Assembly: GCF_015354405.1 (NCBI RefSeq) | Contig: NZ_JADKYP010000016.1 | Coordinates: 1 to 64,000 of the forward strand | DNA from: Nocardia sp. BSTN01 | GTDB taxonomy: Bacteria; Actinomycetota; Actinomycetes; Mycobacteriales; Mycobacteriaceae | DNA: 64,000 bases | Direction: 5' to 3' | In this document: positions 17,641 to 25,580 of the stretch, piece by piece | Layout of the letters: every line of letters starts with the position of its first letter | Position numbering within the stretch: the stretch's first letter is position 1 | The notes under the pieces: model-generated | The model's input: only the letters and a program-made list of their open reading frames with translations | Database searches by the model: none | What the model was told of the DNA's origin: nothing | Made by a program: the position numbers and the translations under genes

Positions 17641-18864
17641 ATGGGTTCGCTCTGGCACGGATTCGCGGATATGGGCGCGGTGGAGCGCGACGGCGCCTTC
17701 GTGGTCGCCCGCGGTGAGGGCGCCTACATCTGGGACGAGGCCGGGCGGCGCTACCTCGATGCGACGGCGGGGCTGTGGTTCACCAACGTCGGTCACGGCC
17801 GCCGCGAGATCGCCGACGCGGTCGCGGCGCAATTGTCGACGCTGGCACACTATTCGAACTTCGGCGACCTGACCGCGCCGGTGACGCAACGGCTGGCCGA
17901 ACGGTTGTCGGAGTTGGCGCCGGTACCGGGCAGCAAGATCATGTTCACCTCCGGTGGGTCGGATTCGGTCGACACCGCCGCGAAACTCGCCCGCCGGTTC
18001 TGGCGGGAACAGGGCCGTCCGGACAAGACGCTGCTGGTCGGCCGCCGGCTGGCCTATCACGGAATGCACGTGGCCGGAACGGCGCTGGCCGGCATCGAGG
18101 TCAATCACGAAGGCTACGGCGAGCTGATGGCCGACACCCGCACGGTGGAATTCGACCAGGCGCAGGCGCTGCGGACGCTGATCGAGGAGGTGGGCGCCGA
18201 CCGCATCGCGGCGTTCTTCTGCGAGCCGATCATCGGGGCGGGCGGGGTGTATCTGCCGCCGGAGGGATATCTCACCGAGGTTCGCCGCCTCTGCCGCGAC
18301 AACGACATCCTGTTCGTCGCCGACGAGGTCGTCACCGGCTTCGGTCGGATCGGCGGATCCTGGTTCGCCTCCACCCGATTCGGGCTCGAACCGGATCTGA
18401 TGACCACCGCGAAGGGCCTGACCTCCGGCTATCTGCCGATGGGCGCGGTCTTCGTGGCGCCGCGGGTGGCCGAACCCTTCTTCGGTGGCGGCGTGTGGTT
18501 CCGGCATGGCTACACCTACGGCGGCCACGCCGGATCGGCCGCCGCCGCGATGGCCAATCTCGACATCATCGAACGCGAGCATCTGCTCGACGCCAGCAAG
18601 AACATCGAATCGCTACTGCACGAACACCTCGCGCCGCTGGCCGGACATCCCCGCGTGGCGCAGGTACGCAGTGGGCTGGGCGCGGTGGCCGGGATCCAGC
18701 TCGCCGATCCGTCCGAGGGGCCGGCCATGGTGAAAGCCTTACGCGCCGAAGGTGTTTCCACCCGGTCGGCGGGGCAGGGCGCGCTGCAGATCTCGCCGGC
18801 GTTCGTCATCACCGACGAGCAGATCGCCGAGCTCGCGGCGGCGATCGGCCGCGCGCTGGGCTGA
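17641..18864 (+). CDS. class-III PLP-dependent aminotransferase
   Basis: The protein has 407 residues. Conserved sites are the cofactor-binding Gly-Ser turn FTSGGSDSVDTA (102-113), Asp228 in VADEVVTGFGR, which contacts the pyridine nitrogen, and the Schiff-base Lys258 in TTAKGLTSGY. The TYGGHAGSAAAA segment also fits the omega-amino-acid:pyruvate/adenosylmethionine-type subgroup. It transfers an amino group, probably from an omega-amine, to pyruvate or a similar acceptor in the cytoplasm; the exact substrate cannot be read. GAAGAGGAG lies nine bases before the ATG at 17641. Neighbouring genes do not define a pathway, although a polyamine operon lies 6 kb away. Confidence 0.9.
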   Translation: MGSLWHGFADMGAVERDGAFVVARGEGAYIWDEAGRRYLDATAGLWFTNVGHGRREIADAVAAQLSTLAHYSNFGDLTAPVTQRLAERLSELAPVPGSKIMFTSGGSDSVDTAAKLARRFWREQGRPDKTLLVGRRLAYHGMHVAGTALAGIEVNHEGYGELMADTRTVEFDQAQALRTLIEEVGADRIAAFFCEPIIGAGGVYLPPEGYLTEVRRLCRDNDILFVADEVVTGFGRIGGSWFASTRFGLEPDLMTTAKGLTSGYLPMGAVFVAPRVAEPFFGGGVWFRHGYTYGGHAGSAAAAMANLDIIEREHLLDASKNIESLLHEHLAPLAGHPRVAQVRSGLGAVAGIQLADPSEGPAMVKALRAEGVSTRSAGQGALQISPAFVITDEQIAELAAAIGRALG

Positions 18865-18990
18865 GTACGCGCTCTGCCCGTCAGCTGCCTCTTCGGTGCC
18901 CCGGGCCGCTCGATGAGCGGTGCCCGGCGCCTCGCCGTGCGAGCATGGTGTGCGAAGGCGGACACGCCGCGCGTCGGAAGGTGGTGGGGT

Positions 18991-19641
18991 GTGGGCTCTT
19001 TCGTGACAGAGCACGAGGTGTTGCGCTGGGGCGTGATCGTGGCGTTCGTCGCCGCGGCGGGCATCGTCCTCGTGCGGCACGTGGCGGTGCCGGTGGCGCC
19101 GGGAGGATCGGGTGGACCGCGGCCGGGGACGTGGCCGATCGGCGTCGACGAGCACGAATCCGATGCGGCTCATCTCCTGATGTGCCTGGTCATGCTCGCG
19201 ATGCTGCTGTTCCCCGCGGCTGCCGCCCCCGATGCGATCCGCGGGGTGCTCATCGCCATGATCGTCGTGTACGCGGGGCTGTCGATCGTGCGCATCGCAC
19301 ACTGGCGGACGACATCCGGGGACGGTAGCGCCGAATTCCGCCTTCCGGCGGTGGTCTACCACCTGGTCGCGGCCGCGGCGATGCTGTGGGTGATGGCCGG
19401 GCATCACCACGGTATGGGGCATGCGGAGATGCGCGGCACGGGTGGCCTGCCGGTCGTGCCCGTGGCACTCGTGGCCGCCCTGTTCGCGCTCGACGGTCTC
19501 CTGCTGATGTTCCCACGGACGAGAACCGCCCTGCGGCACAGTATTTCGCATCCGGCCGGGGCGCCGGGCGCGATCGGCGCCATTCCGCACGTGGTGATGG
19601 ACCTCGGGACCGCGTACATGTTGATCGCCGCCGTCGCCTGA
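18991..19641 (+). CDS. DUF5134 multi-pass membrane protein
   Basis: The protein has 216 residues from the GTG at 18991, preceded by GGAAGGTGG at six bases; GTG 19003 is an alternative. Five to six hydrophobic segments are seen (LRWGVIVAFVAAAGIVLV, LLMCLVMLAMLLFPAAAAP, VVYHLVAAAAMLWVMAG, VPVALVAALFALDGLLLMF, VVMDLGTAYMLIAAVA). The WVMAGHHHGMGHAEM loop, with conserved H and M residues, and the SDAAHLLMCLVMLAML helix fit the actinobacterial DUF5134 family. The His/Met loop may bind a metal such as copper, but that is inference only. It ends 11 bases from the convergent PhzF gene. Confidence 0.75.
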   Translation: MGSFVTEHEVLRWGVIVAFVAAAGIVLVRHVAVPVAPGGSGGPRPGTWPIGVDEHESDAAHLLMCLVMLAMLLFPAAAAPDAIRGVLIAMIVVYAGLSIVRIAHWRTTSGDGSAEFRLPAVVYHLVAAAAMLWVMAGHHHGMGHAEMRGTGGLPVVPVALVAALFALDGLLLMFPRTRTALRHSISHPAGAPGAIGAIPHVVMDLGTAYMLIAAVA

Positions 19642-19652
19642 GCCCCGTCTCC

Positions 19653-20348
19653 TCAGAGGAGCACAGGGTGGTCGGCCACGACGCGCCCGCCCAGGCGCAC
19701 CCAGCCGTCGGAATCCCATTCGGTGAACAGTTGCGAGCCCGCCCCTTGGGTGATGATCAGGCTGCGGCGCAGCTTCGCGGTGAGTGCGATCGCGGCCGCG
19801 CCTGTCGCCTCGTCCTCGGCGATTCCCAAGGCGGGAGCGAACATTCGCGCGTGGACGGCACCACGTGCCTCGTTCGTCCAGGCCCACACGTAGTGCTGGC
19901 CGTCGGTGAAGTGGCGGGGGTCGACCGTGTCGAGGAAGGCGGCATCGGAGAATTCGTCGAACGTGAATTCGGGCGCCCACTCGGCGCGGGCGCGAATCCA
20001 GACCAGTCCGTCGTCGAGCATCTGGATTTCGACGGGACCGGCGGGGACATCGATGATCTTGACCGGATGCCCCTGATCGGCCAGCCACCATGCCGCGCCG
20101 ACCGTCGGATGTCCTGCGAACGGCAGCTCCCGCGCGGGGGTGTAGATGCGCATCCGGGTGCGGCCGGATACCGGATCGTCGAGGACCACCGTCTCGCTGT
20201 GACCGATCCGGGCCGCCAGTAATTGGTGATCGACCTCGGTCACCGCGGCCGCGCGCACGATGCCCAGTGGGTTACCGAGCCGGCCGGTGACGTCGGTGAA
20301 GACCCGAACCACCTCGACCTGCGTGCCGTCGCTTTCCCATTGGCTCAT
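19653..20348 (-). CDS. PhzF-family isomerase/epimerase-like protein
   Basis: The protein has 231 residues, shorter than usual PhzF proteins (260-290). N-terminal features are VRVFTDVTGRLGNPLGIV, the conserved SETVVL acid-base motif (the glutamate is the catalytic residue of PhzF), and RIYTPARELPFAGHPTVGAAW. The C-terminal half has the EDEATGAAAIAL motif. PhzF folds like diaminopimelate epimerase and isomerises trans-2,3-dihydro-3-hydroxyanthranilate in phenazine makers; most homologues, including this one with no phenazine genes nearby, have unknown substrates. From memory, M. tuberculosis has a PhzF-like gene (Rv2716) in the same syntenic block. The start is the ATG at 20348. Confidence 0.88.
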   Translation of the reverse strand: MSQWESDGTQVEVVRVFTDVTGRLGNPLGIVRAAAVTEVDHQLLAARIGHSETVVLDDPVSGRTRMRIYTPARELPFAGHPTVGAAWWLADQGHPVKIIDVPAGPVEIQMLDDGLVWIRARAEWAPEFTFDEFSDAAFLDTVDPRHFTDGQHYVWAWTNEARGAVHARMFAPALGIAEDEATGAAAIALTAKLRRSLIITQGAGSQLFTEWDSDGWVRLGGRVVADHPVLL

Positions 20349-20374
20349 GCTGTCCCAGCGTACCCGTGGCAACA

Positions 20375-20417
20375 CCCACGATGCCCCGTCCCGATGGACG
20401 GGACGGGGCATCGTGGG
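20375..20417. terminator. 18-bp perfect hairpin after ahpD
   Basis: The arm at 20375-20392 (CCCACGATGCCCCGTCCC) pairs perfectly with 20400-20417 around a 7-base loop. It lies between the ahpD stop and the phzF start on the same strand, so it should insulate the two. No U-tract follows. Confidence 0.75.
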
Positions 20418-20433
20418 AGACGCGTTTCGACTA

Positions 20434-20973
20434 TCAGACCGCGGCGGCGGCCAGTGTCTCGCTGGCCTGCACGGCCTGGCCGACGCCGGCGACGATCGCG
20501 GCGACACGCAGCGCCTCGAAGATCACCTCGCGTGACACACCGGCCTCACGCAGGGTGTGCTCGTGGGCCTCCAGGCAGTGCTGGCAGCCGTTGATCGACG
20601 ACACCGCGAACGACCACAGCTCGAAATCGGCCTTGTCGACGCCCGGATTGCCGATGATCTGCATGCGCAATCCGGCCCGCAGATCGTCGTAGCGACCCTC
20701 GAGGAACGCCCGGCCCCGGTAGAACACGTTGTTCATACCCATGATCGAGGCCGCGCCCAGTGCTGCGTTGTAGGCCTCCGCGGACAGGGTGTCGGCGGCC
20801 TCCTCGCCGATCTCGCGCAGGGTGGTGGCCGACCGGGTGGCGGCCGCCGCGGCGAGCAGGGTTCCCCACAGCTGCTGTTCGTTCAGCACGGTCGAGCGCG
20901 CGATGGACGACAGATTGAGCTTGAGGTCCTTGGCGTATTCGGGAAGCGAATTCTTCAGGTTTTCAACAGACAC
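20434..20973 (-). CDS. ahpD: AhpD alkylhydroperoxidase
   Basis: The protein has 179 residues. The catalytic set reported for M. tuberculosis AhpD is kept at the same numbers: Glu118, Cys130, His132, Cys133 and His137 (the motif [12 protein letters not shown]). AhpD reduces AhpC and has weak peroxidase activity, taking electrons from lipoamide-linked enzymes. It begins 24 bases after the ahpC stop, in the same operon. Confidence 0.97.
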   Translation of the reverse strand: MSVENLKNSLPEYAKDLKLNLSSIARSTVLNEQQLWGTLLAAAAATRSATTLREIGEEAADTLSAEAYNAALGAASIMGMNNVFYRGRAFLEGRYDDLRAGLRMQIIGNPGVDKADFELWSFAVSSINGCQHCLEAHEHTLREAGVSREVIFEALRVAAIVAGVGQAVQASETLAAAAV

Positions 20974-20997
20974 GGGCAGGCACTTCCTTTTCGGTGA

Positions 20998-21585
20998 TCA
21001 GACGCTCGCGGACAGCAGTTCACCGGCGTCGATGGTCGGGTCGCCCTTCTTCCAGTTGCAGGCGCACAGCTCGTCGGACTGCAGCGCGTCGAGCACGCGC
21101 AGCACCTCGTCGACGTTGCGGCCGACCGAACCGGCGGTCACGGAGACGAACTGGACCTCGTTGTTCGGGTCGACGATGAAGGTCGCGCGGTCGGCGACAC
21201 CGTCGGCGTTCAGCACGCCGGTCGCGGTGACGAGCTCACGCTTGAGGTCGCTCAGCATCGGGAAGGGGAGGGTCTTGAGATCCTCGTGCTGGGCACGCCA
21301 CTGGAAGTGCACGAACTCGTTGTCGACCGACACACCCAGGACCTGGGCGTCGCGGTCGGCGAACTCCTCGTTCAGCTTGCCGAAGGCGGCGATCTCGGTC
21401 GGGCACACGAAGGTGAAGTCCTTCGGCCAGAAGAAGACGATGCGCCACTTGCCGGCGTAGTCGTCGCTCGAGACCTGGGTGAAGTAGTCGTCGGGCTGCT
21501 GCGCGTTCACCTTCGACAGGTCACCGCCGATGACCGCCGTCAGGTTGTAGGCGGGGAACTGGTCGCCGATGGTCAGCAGAGCCAT
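20998..21585 (-). CDS. ahpC: AhpC alkyl hydroperoxide reductase (peroxiredoxin)
   Basis: The protein has 195 residues. The peroxidatic Cys61 sits in DFTFVCPTE. The resolving cysteines are in DELCACNW near 174-176, matching the three-cysteine mycobacterial type. It reduces organic peroxides and peroxynitrite in the cytoplasm, with AhpD downstream as its partner. AAGGAG precedes the ATG at 21585. It is divergent from oxyR across a 134-base gap. A candidate minus-strand promoter (TTTACC, 17 bases, CATGAT) lies in that gap, next to a cluster of CTGAT/ATCAG half-sites. Confidence 0.97.
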   Translation of the reverse strand: MALLTIGDQFPAYNLTAVIGGDLSKVNAQQPDDYFTQVSSDDYAGKWRIVFFWPKDFTFVCPTEIAAFGKLNEEFADRDAQVLGVSVDNEFVHFQWRAQHEDLKTLPFPMLSDLKRELVTATGVLNADGVADRATFIVDPNNEVQFVSVTAGSVGRNVDEVLRVLDALQSDELCACNWKKGDPTIDAGELLSASV

Positions 21586-21695
21586 GTTGTCTCCTTCGTC
21601 GTAGTGGGACACGGATGACGGATCGCCCTTGTGCGGGACACCGTCGAAGCATTTCGCTGTCGATCATGCCGAAAACCCAGTAAAAGGTAAAGGTG

Positions 21696-21740
21696 ATCAG
21701 TTGCACTATACTGATAGGCGTGACTGATCAGACTTATCAG
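21696..21740. promoter_or_regulatory. oxyR -10 box and candidate OxyR half-sites
   Basis: TATACT at 21707-21712 is followed seven bases later by the oxyR GTG, implying a leaderless transcript. ATCAG or CTGAT occurs at 21696-21700, 21711-21715, 21724-21728, 21727-21731 and 21736-21740. Several of these lie inside the oxyR coding start. They are candidate OxyR contact points for autoregulation and ahpC control; this is inferred from position. Confidence 0.5.
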
Positions 21741-22628
21741 CCCACCCTGTCACAGCTGCGTGCGTTCGTGGCGATTGCGGAATATCGCCACTTCGGGACC
21801 GCCGCGGCTCACCTGAATGTGAGCCAACCCACGTTATCGCAGGCGCTGGCATCACTGGAAAACGGACTGGGCCTGCAGTTGATCGAGCGCAGCACCCGCC
21901 GGGTGCTGGTGACCGCCGCGGGGAAAAGGCTGTTGCCGCAGGCGATGGCGACCCTCGAGGCCGCCGACCGTTTCGTCGCCACCGCGGCCGGCGACGGCCT
22001 CGGCGGCACCCTGCGCATGGGCATCATTCCCACCGTCGCGCCCTATGTGCTGCCGACGTTGCTGCCGGAGCTGCGCAGGCGGCTGCCCGCCCTGGTACCG
22101 CACGTCATCGAGGATCAGACCGCGCGGCTGCTCGACGGATTGCGCAGCGGCGTCCTCGACGTCGCGATGATGGCGTTGCCGTCCGAGGCCACCGGCATGG
22201 TCGAAATCCCGCTGTACACAGAGGAATTCGTGCTGGTCACACCGCTCGGGCACGCATTGGCCGGGCGGAGCGACATCGCACCCGCGGCCCTGGACGAGTT
22301 GCCGCTGCTGTTGCTCGACGAGGGGCACTGCCTGCGGGATCAGACCCTGGATCTGTGCCGGTCGCAGGACGTGCGTCCGGGACCGGTCGGCGATACCCGC
22401 GCGGCCTCGCTGACGACGGTGGTGCAGTGTGTGGGCGGAGGGCTCGGGGTGACGCTGATTCCCGAGATGGCCGTGGCGGCCGAAACCTCCCGTGGCACAT
22501 TGGATATCGCCCGTTTCGCGGCGCCGGCGCCGGGGCGCACCGTCGGCCTGGTGTTCCGGGGTTCGACCGCGCGCGTGGAGGACTACGAACAGCTGGCGGA
22601 AATCATTCGGGCACAACGCCCGATATGA
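21720..22628 (+). CDS. oxyR: OxyR peroxide-sensing LysR-type regulator
   Basis: The protein has 302 residues. The winged-helix domain is at the N-terminus ([32 protein letters not shown]). The sensor domain keeps the two redox cysteines in [12 protein letters not shown], at Cys204 and Cys213. Hydrogen peroxide joins them by a disulfide and turns OxyR into an activator. The GTG at 21720 is chosen because a TATACT -10 box ends eight bases before it. A GTG at 21693 with AAAGG upstream is the alternative. It is divergent from ahpC, the classic arrangement. Confidence 0.95.
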   Translation: MTDQTYQPTLSQLRAFVAIAEYRHFGTAAAHLNVSQPTLSQALASLENGLGLQLIERSTRRVLVTAAGKRLLPQAMATLEAADRFVATAAGDGLGGTLRMGIIPTVAPYVLPTLLPELRRRLPALVPHVIEDQTARLLDGLRSGVLDVAMMALPSEATGMVEIPLYTEEFVLVTPLGHALAGRSDIAPAALDELPLLLLDEGHCLRDQTLDLCRSQDVRPGPVGDTRAASLTTVVQCVGGGLGVTLIPEMAVAAETSRGTLDIARFAAPAPGRTVGLVFRGSTARVEDYEQLAEIIRAQRPI

Positions 22629-22688
22629 GAAATTCCATCGTCTCCCATCCCGATTGACCGGCCGGTGGGCGTCTGGAACGCTCGTCGC

Positions 22689-23483
22689 GTGCGGATTCAT
22701 CACCTCAACTGCGGCACCATGGCCATGGGCATGGTGGACCACTGCCTGCTCATCGAGACCAGGACCGGGTTGGTGCTGGTGGATACCGGATTCGGGCTCG
22801 ACTGCGTACGCGATCCCGGCCGCTTCGTCGGCCCCGGCCGCTTCCTGCTGGGTATCCGGCCCGCCGAGCATCACACCGCGATCCGGCAGATCCAGGCGCT
22901 GGGCTACGACCCCGCCGATGTACGCCACATCATCCTCACCCACCTCGATCTCGACCACGCCGCGGGACTGGCGGATTTCCCCGAGGCCACGATTCACGTG
23001 CACGGCCCCGAATTTCGGGCGGCGACCGCCGGCCGGACGCTGTCGGAGCGGCTGCGCTATCGCGCGGCCCAGTGGTCGCACGGTCCGCGCTGGATGGTCA
23101 ACGAACTCGACGGCACCGACGAGTGGTTCGGTTTCCGCGCGGTACGCGACCTGCCGGGACTGCCGCCGGAAATCCTGGTCGTCCCCCTTCCCGGCCATAC
23201 GCGCGGCCACGTCGGGGTCGCCGTCGACACGGGATCGGGCTGGCTGCTGCACGCCGGTGACGCGTTCTACGTCGCGAGCGAGATCGACCCGGCAGGGCCC
23301 AAGACGCCGCTGTTCTGGTGGTCGTTCGAGCTGGGCTCGATCGTGCGCGGCGCGTATCTGGAGAACCGCCGGCGACTGGTGGAACTGGGCCGCGCGCACG
23401 GCAATGCGATCACCATCGTCAACTCCCACGACGCGGACCTGTTCGCCCGGGTCAGCGGGAATTCGGTGCGGCCTGTCGGATAG
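22689..23483 (+). CDS. metallo-beta-lactamase-fold hydrolase (lactonase-like)
   Basis: The protein has 264 residues. The dinuclear metal motif HLDLDH spans 85-90 (LTHLDLDHAAGL). Other ligands lie in GHTRGH and in the acidic LLHAGDAFY strand, and a late His is in VNSHDADL. The order and spacing resemble the AiiA/AttM N-acyl-homoserine-lactone hydrolase group, but the natural substrate is not evident. A GTG at 22689 with GGAACG upstream is preferred; a GTG at 22665 is in frame. It follows oxyR after 60 bases on the same strand and may be cotranscribed. Confidence 0.82.
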   Translation: MRIHHLNCGTMAMGMVDHCLLIETRTGLVLVDTGFGLDCVRDPGRFVGPGRFLLGIRPAEHHTAIRQIQALGYDPADVRHIILTHLDLDHAAGLADFPEATIHVHGPEFRAATAGRTLSERLRYRAAQWSHGPRWMVNELDGTDEWFGFRAVRDLPGLPPEILVVPLPGHTRGHVGVAVDTGSGWLLHAGDAFYVASEIDPAGPKTPLFWWSFELGSIVRGAYLENRRRLVELGRAHGNAITIVNSHDADLFARVSGNSVRPVG

Positions 23484-23730
23484 CCCCCCGAGCGCCGCCC
23501 GCATACCCGGTGGGAGCGAGGTTTTTCCGGTATGGCGACTTCTCGGCAACCCGTGACCAGCGAGGACCCGAGCTGTGATGTAGGTCACGTTTACCCGGTG
23601 TGAGGTGCCGCCCGCGCATTCGGCACAGTGGAGGGATGCGAAACGGGTGTGCGAGTAGGAATGGATGGTTCGACGTAACGACGGATAGGCGCGCGGAGGG
23701 CGGCGCCGGAGATGGCGGGCGGGTGATCCG

Positions 23731-24183
23731 ATGACCGCGGCGAAGAAGCCCGCGCCGCAACGACGCGCGCGCCCCGACGATCCGGGCCCGGACCTGTTCG
23801 CCTACGGCACCCTGCAATTCGGTCCGGTACTCGAGGTGCTGCTGGGCCGCACTCCCGACATGGATGTCGCGGTCGCGCGGGGCTGGCGGGTCGCGGCCCT
23901 GCCGCAGCGGCTCTATCCGGGGCTGGTGGCCGAGCCCGAGCGGATGGCGGGCGGGCTGGTGCTGCGTGGGCTGACCGCGGCCGACTGGCGGATCATCGAA
24001 GCCTTCGAGGATCCGGAATACGATCTGCGCCCGATCGAGCTCATCGGATGCGAGGAGCCCGTGCGGACCTTCGTCTGGTCGTCGGCGGTCACGGGCAACG
24101 ACTGGCTGCCCGAGGTGTTCGTCTCCCACCACCTCGACCGTTACGTCGAACGCGCCGCCCAGTGGCGGCAGGAGCGCGCCTGA
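23731..24183 (+). CDS. gamma-glutamylcyclotransferase (AIG2/GGCT-like) family protein
   Basis: The protein has 150 residues. The signature YGTLQFG (25-31) binds the gamma-glutamyl group, and a Glu in the EAFEDPEYD segment (90-98) is the expected acid/base residue. The fold cyclises gamma-glutamyl peptides to 5-oxoproline in better-known members; the plant AIG2-like and bacterial forms are often uncharacterised. The leader of about 20 residues (KKPAPQRRARPDDPGP) is basic and disordered. The 247-base gap before it shows no clear gene; a 32-codon frame from ATG 23637 runs up to it but has no believable ribosome site. Confidence 0.8.
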   Translation: MTAAKKPAPQRRARPDDPGPDLFAYGTLQFGPVLEVLLGRTPDMDVAVARGWRVAALPQRLYPGLVAEPERMAGGLVLRGLTAADWRIIEAFEDPEYDLRPIELIGCEEPVRTFVWSSAVTGNDWLPEVFVSHHLDRYVERAAQWRQERA

Positions 24184-24265
24184 GCGTCGCCGGCCGTCCA
24201 CGGGTCGTGAGACGCCGGGTGCGGGCTGTGCGGCCGGTTCGGTGGCGCCGGTGACCGAGACGCGA

Positions 24266-24293
24266 ACCGCCCGGGACGGTTGTCCCGGGCGGT
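24266..24293. terminator. perfect hairpin between the GGCT-like gene and the polyamine operon
   Basis: ACCGCCCGGGAC (24266-24277) and GTCCCGGGCGGT (24282-24293) pair perfectly around GGTT, followed by a CCTTCTCGTATTC pyrimidine-rich stretch. It separates convergent genes and may serve both. Confidence 0.75.
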
Positions 24294-24350
24294 CCTTCTC
24301 GTATTCGATTGCCGCGCAAGGCGATCCCCGCGCTGCGCATGTCGGCCGTA

Positions 24351-25580
24351 TCAGGCCCGAGCGGCGATCTCCCGCAGTGCGTACGGTTCGACGGCGCCGC
24401 GTACCAGCGCCCGTTCGTCGACCGTCTCCGCGCGGTAGGGCAGCTTCGGCAGTTTCTCGCACATGACCGCGACCGGGTCCTCGATCCGCTCGGCGACACC
24501 GAACAGGAACGTCCACTCGTGCTCGTCGCTGCCGTAGGGCACCACGGTGTCGAACAGATCGGTGAACCGCTGCCACGACCGCTTCAGCGTCTCGTTGCGC
24601 CACATCGTCGGGCAACCGGCCTGAGCGGCCAGCACACCGCCCTCGGCCAGCAACGCCTTACATCGGGTGAGGAACTCCTCCTCGTAGAGGCGGTTGTGCT
24701 GGGCGTCCTCGACCCGCTCGTCGGGCAGGTCGATGACGATCACGTCGTAGCGCACACCGGCGGCTTCGGCCTCGGCCAGGAAATCCCAGCCGTCGGCGTA
24801 GTGCATCCGGATCGCGCCCTCACCGCCGACCGCGGCCTCCAGATCGGCCGGAGTGTATCCGTAGGGCAGATGCCGGGCGCACAGCTCGACCTCCATCCGG
24901 TCGATATCGACGTGGTCGACCCGGGTCGCGCCCGCGGCCACCGACATCTGGCTGGCCACGCCTTCACCGGAACCGATGATGAGCACGTTGTCGAGCTTGG
25001 CCGCCAGCGCGTAGGCGGGGACCAGCATCGCCTCGTGGTAGGTCAGCTGAGAGAACTCGGTGGACTGCCGGTCGTCGTCGGAGAACAGCGATACACCTTG
25101 CGCGGTGCGCGCGATCACCATGTGCTGGAACGGAGTTCGCGCATCGACGATCACCTCCGACAGATCCCAGACTCGCGTCAGGCCCTCGCCGACCGGCTCG
25201 TGCACCCGGCGTGCGTGATGCCCGCGCTGCACGACCTCCATGTGCACCGATTCCGGCTGCAACGCATCCTGCAGCAACTCGACCGCCTTGGTGGCGCCGG
25301 CGCCGATGCTGCCGCAGGTGAACACGTCGACGAAGATGTCGCCCGATTCCGGATAGGTGTGGATCGACGCGTGCGATTCCGACAGCAGCGCCAGCACCGT
25401 CACGCCGTGGGGCTCGAACTTCTTGTGCACCACCTCGCAGATCGTCACTCCCGCGGCGAGCAACGATTGTCGAAGCGCTGTTTCGAGTCGTTCGAGATCG
25501 TCGCAGAGGGCTACGTCGACACCACCGAACTCGGCCAGCACGTGCCAGCCGGTGAATTCTGCCGTCATGGGCAAACTCAC
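24351..25580 (-). CDS. bifunctional S-adenosylmethionine decarboxylase / spermidine synthase
   Basis: The protein has 409 residues in two fused enzymes. Residues 1-125 match the small (class 1b) AdoMet decarboxylase. The pyruvoyl-forming Ser69 is in SESHASIHTYPE, His74 is the processing residue, and Cys89 in VFTCGS is the proton donor. Residues 140-400 are a spermidine synthase with the SAM-site loop IGSGEGVASQ, the acidic VDIDRMEV and the YDVIVIDLPDE strand. The first half would decarboxylate SAM, and the second would pass its aminopropyl group to putrescine. Its GTG start overlaps the stop of the ornithine-decarboxylase-like gene by three bases; ATG 25568 is an alternative start. Both active sites look intact. 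Confidence 0.9.
   Translation of the reverse strand: MSLPMTAEFTGWHVLAEFGGVDVALCDDLERLETALRQSLLAAGVTICEVVHKKFEPHGVTVLALLSESHASIHTYPESGDIFVDVFTCGSIGAGATKAVELLQDALQPESVHMEVVQRGHHARRVHEPVGEGLTRVWDLSEVIVDARTPFQHMVIARTAQGVSLFSDDDRQSTEFSQLTYHEAMLVPAYALAAKLDNVLIIGSGEGVASQMSVAAGATRVDHVDIDRMEVELCARHLPYGYTPADLEAAVGGEGAIRMHYADGWDFLAEAEAAGVRYDVIVIDLPDERVEDAQHNRLYEEEFLTRCKALLAEGGVLAAQAGCPTMWRNETLKRSWQRFTDLFDTVVPYGSDEHEWTFLFGVAERIEDPVAVMCEKLPKLPYRAETVDERALVRGAVEPYALREIAARA

Noticed and set aside
23637-23735. 32-codon frame before the GGCT-like gene as a leader peptide
   Set aside because: GGAGGG touches the ATG, which is too close to act as a ribosome site, and there is no attenuator hairpin.
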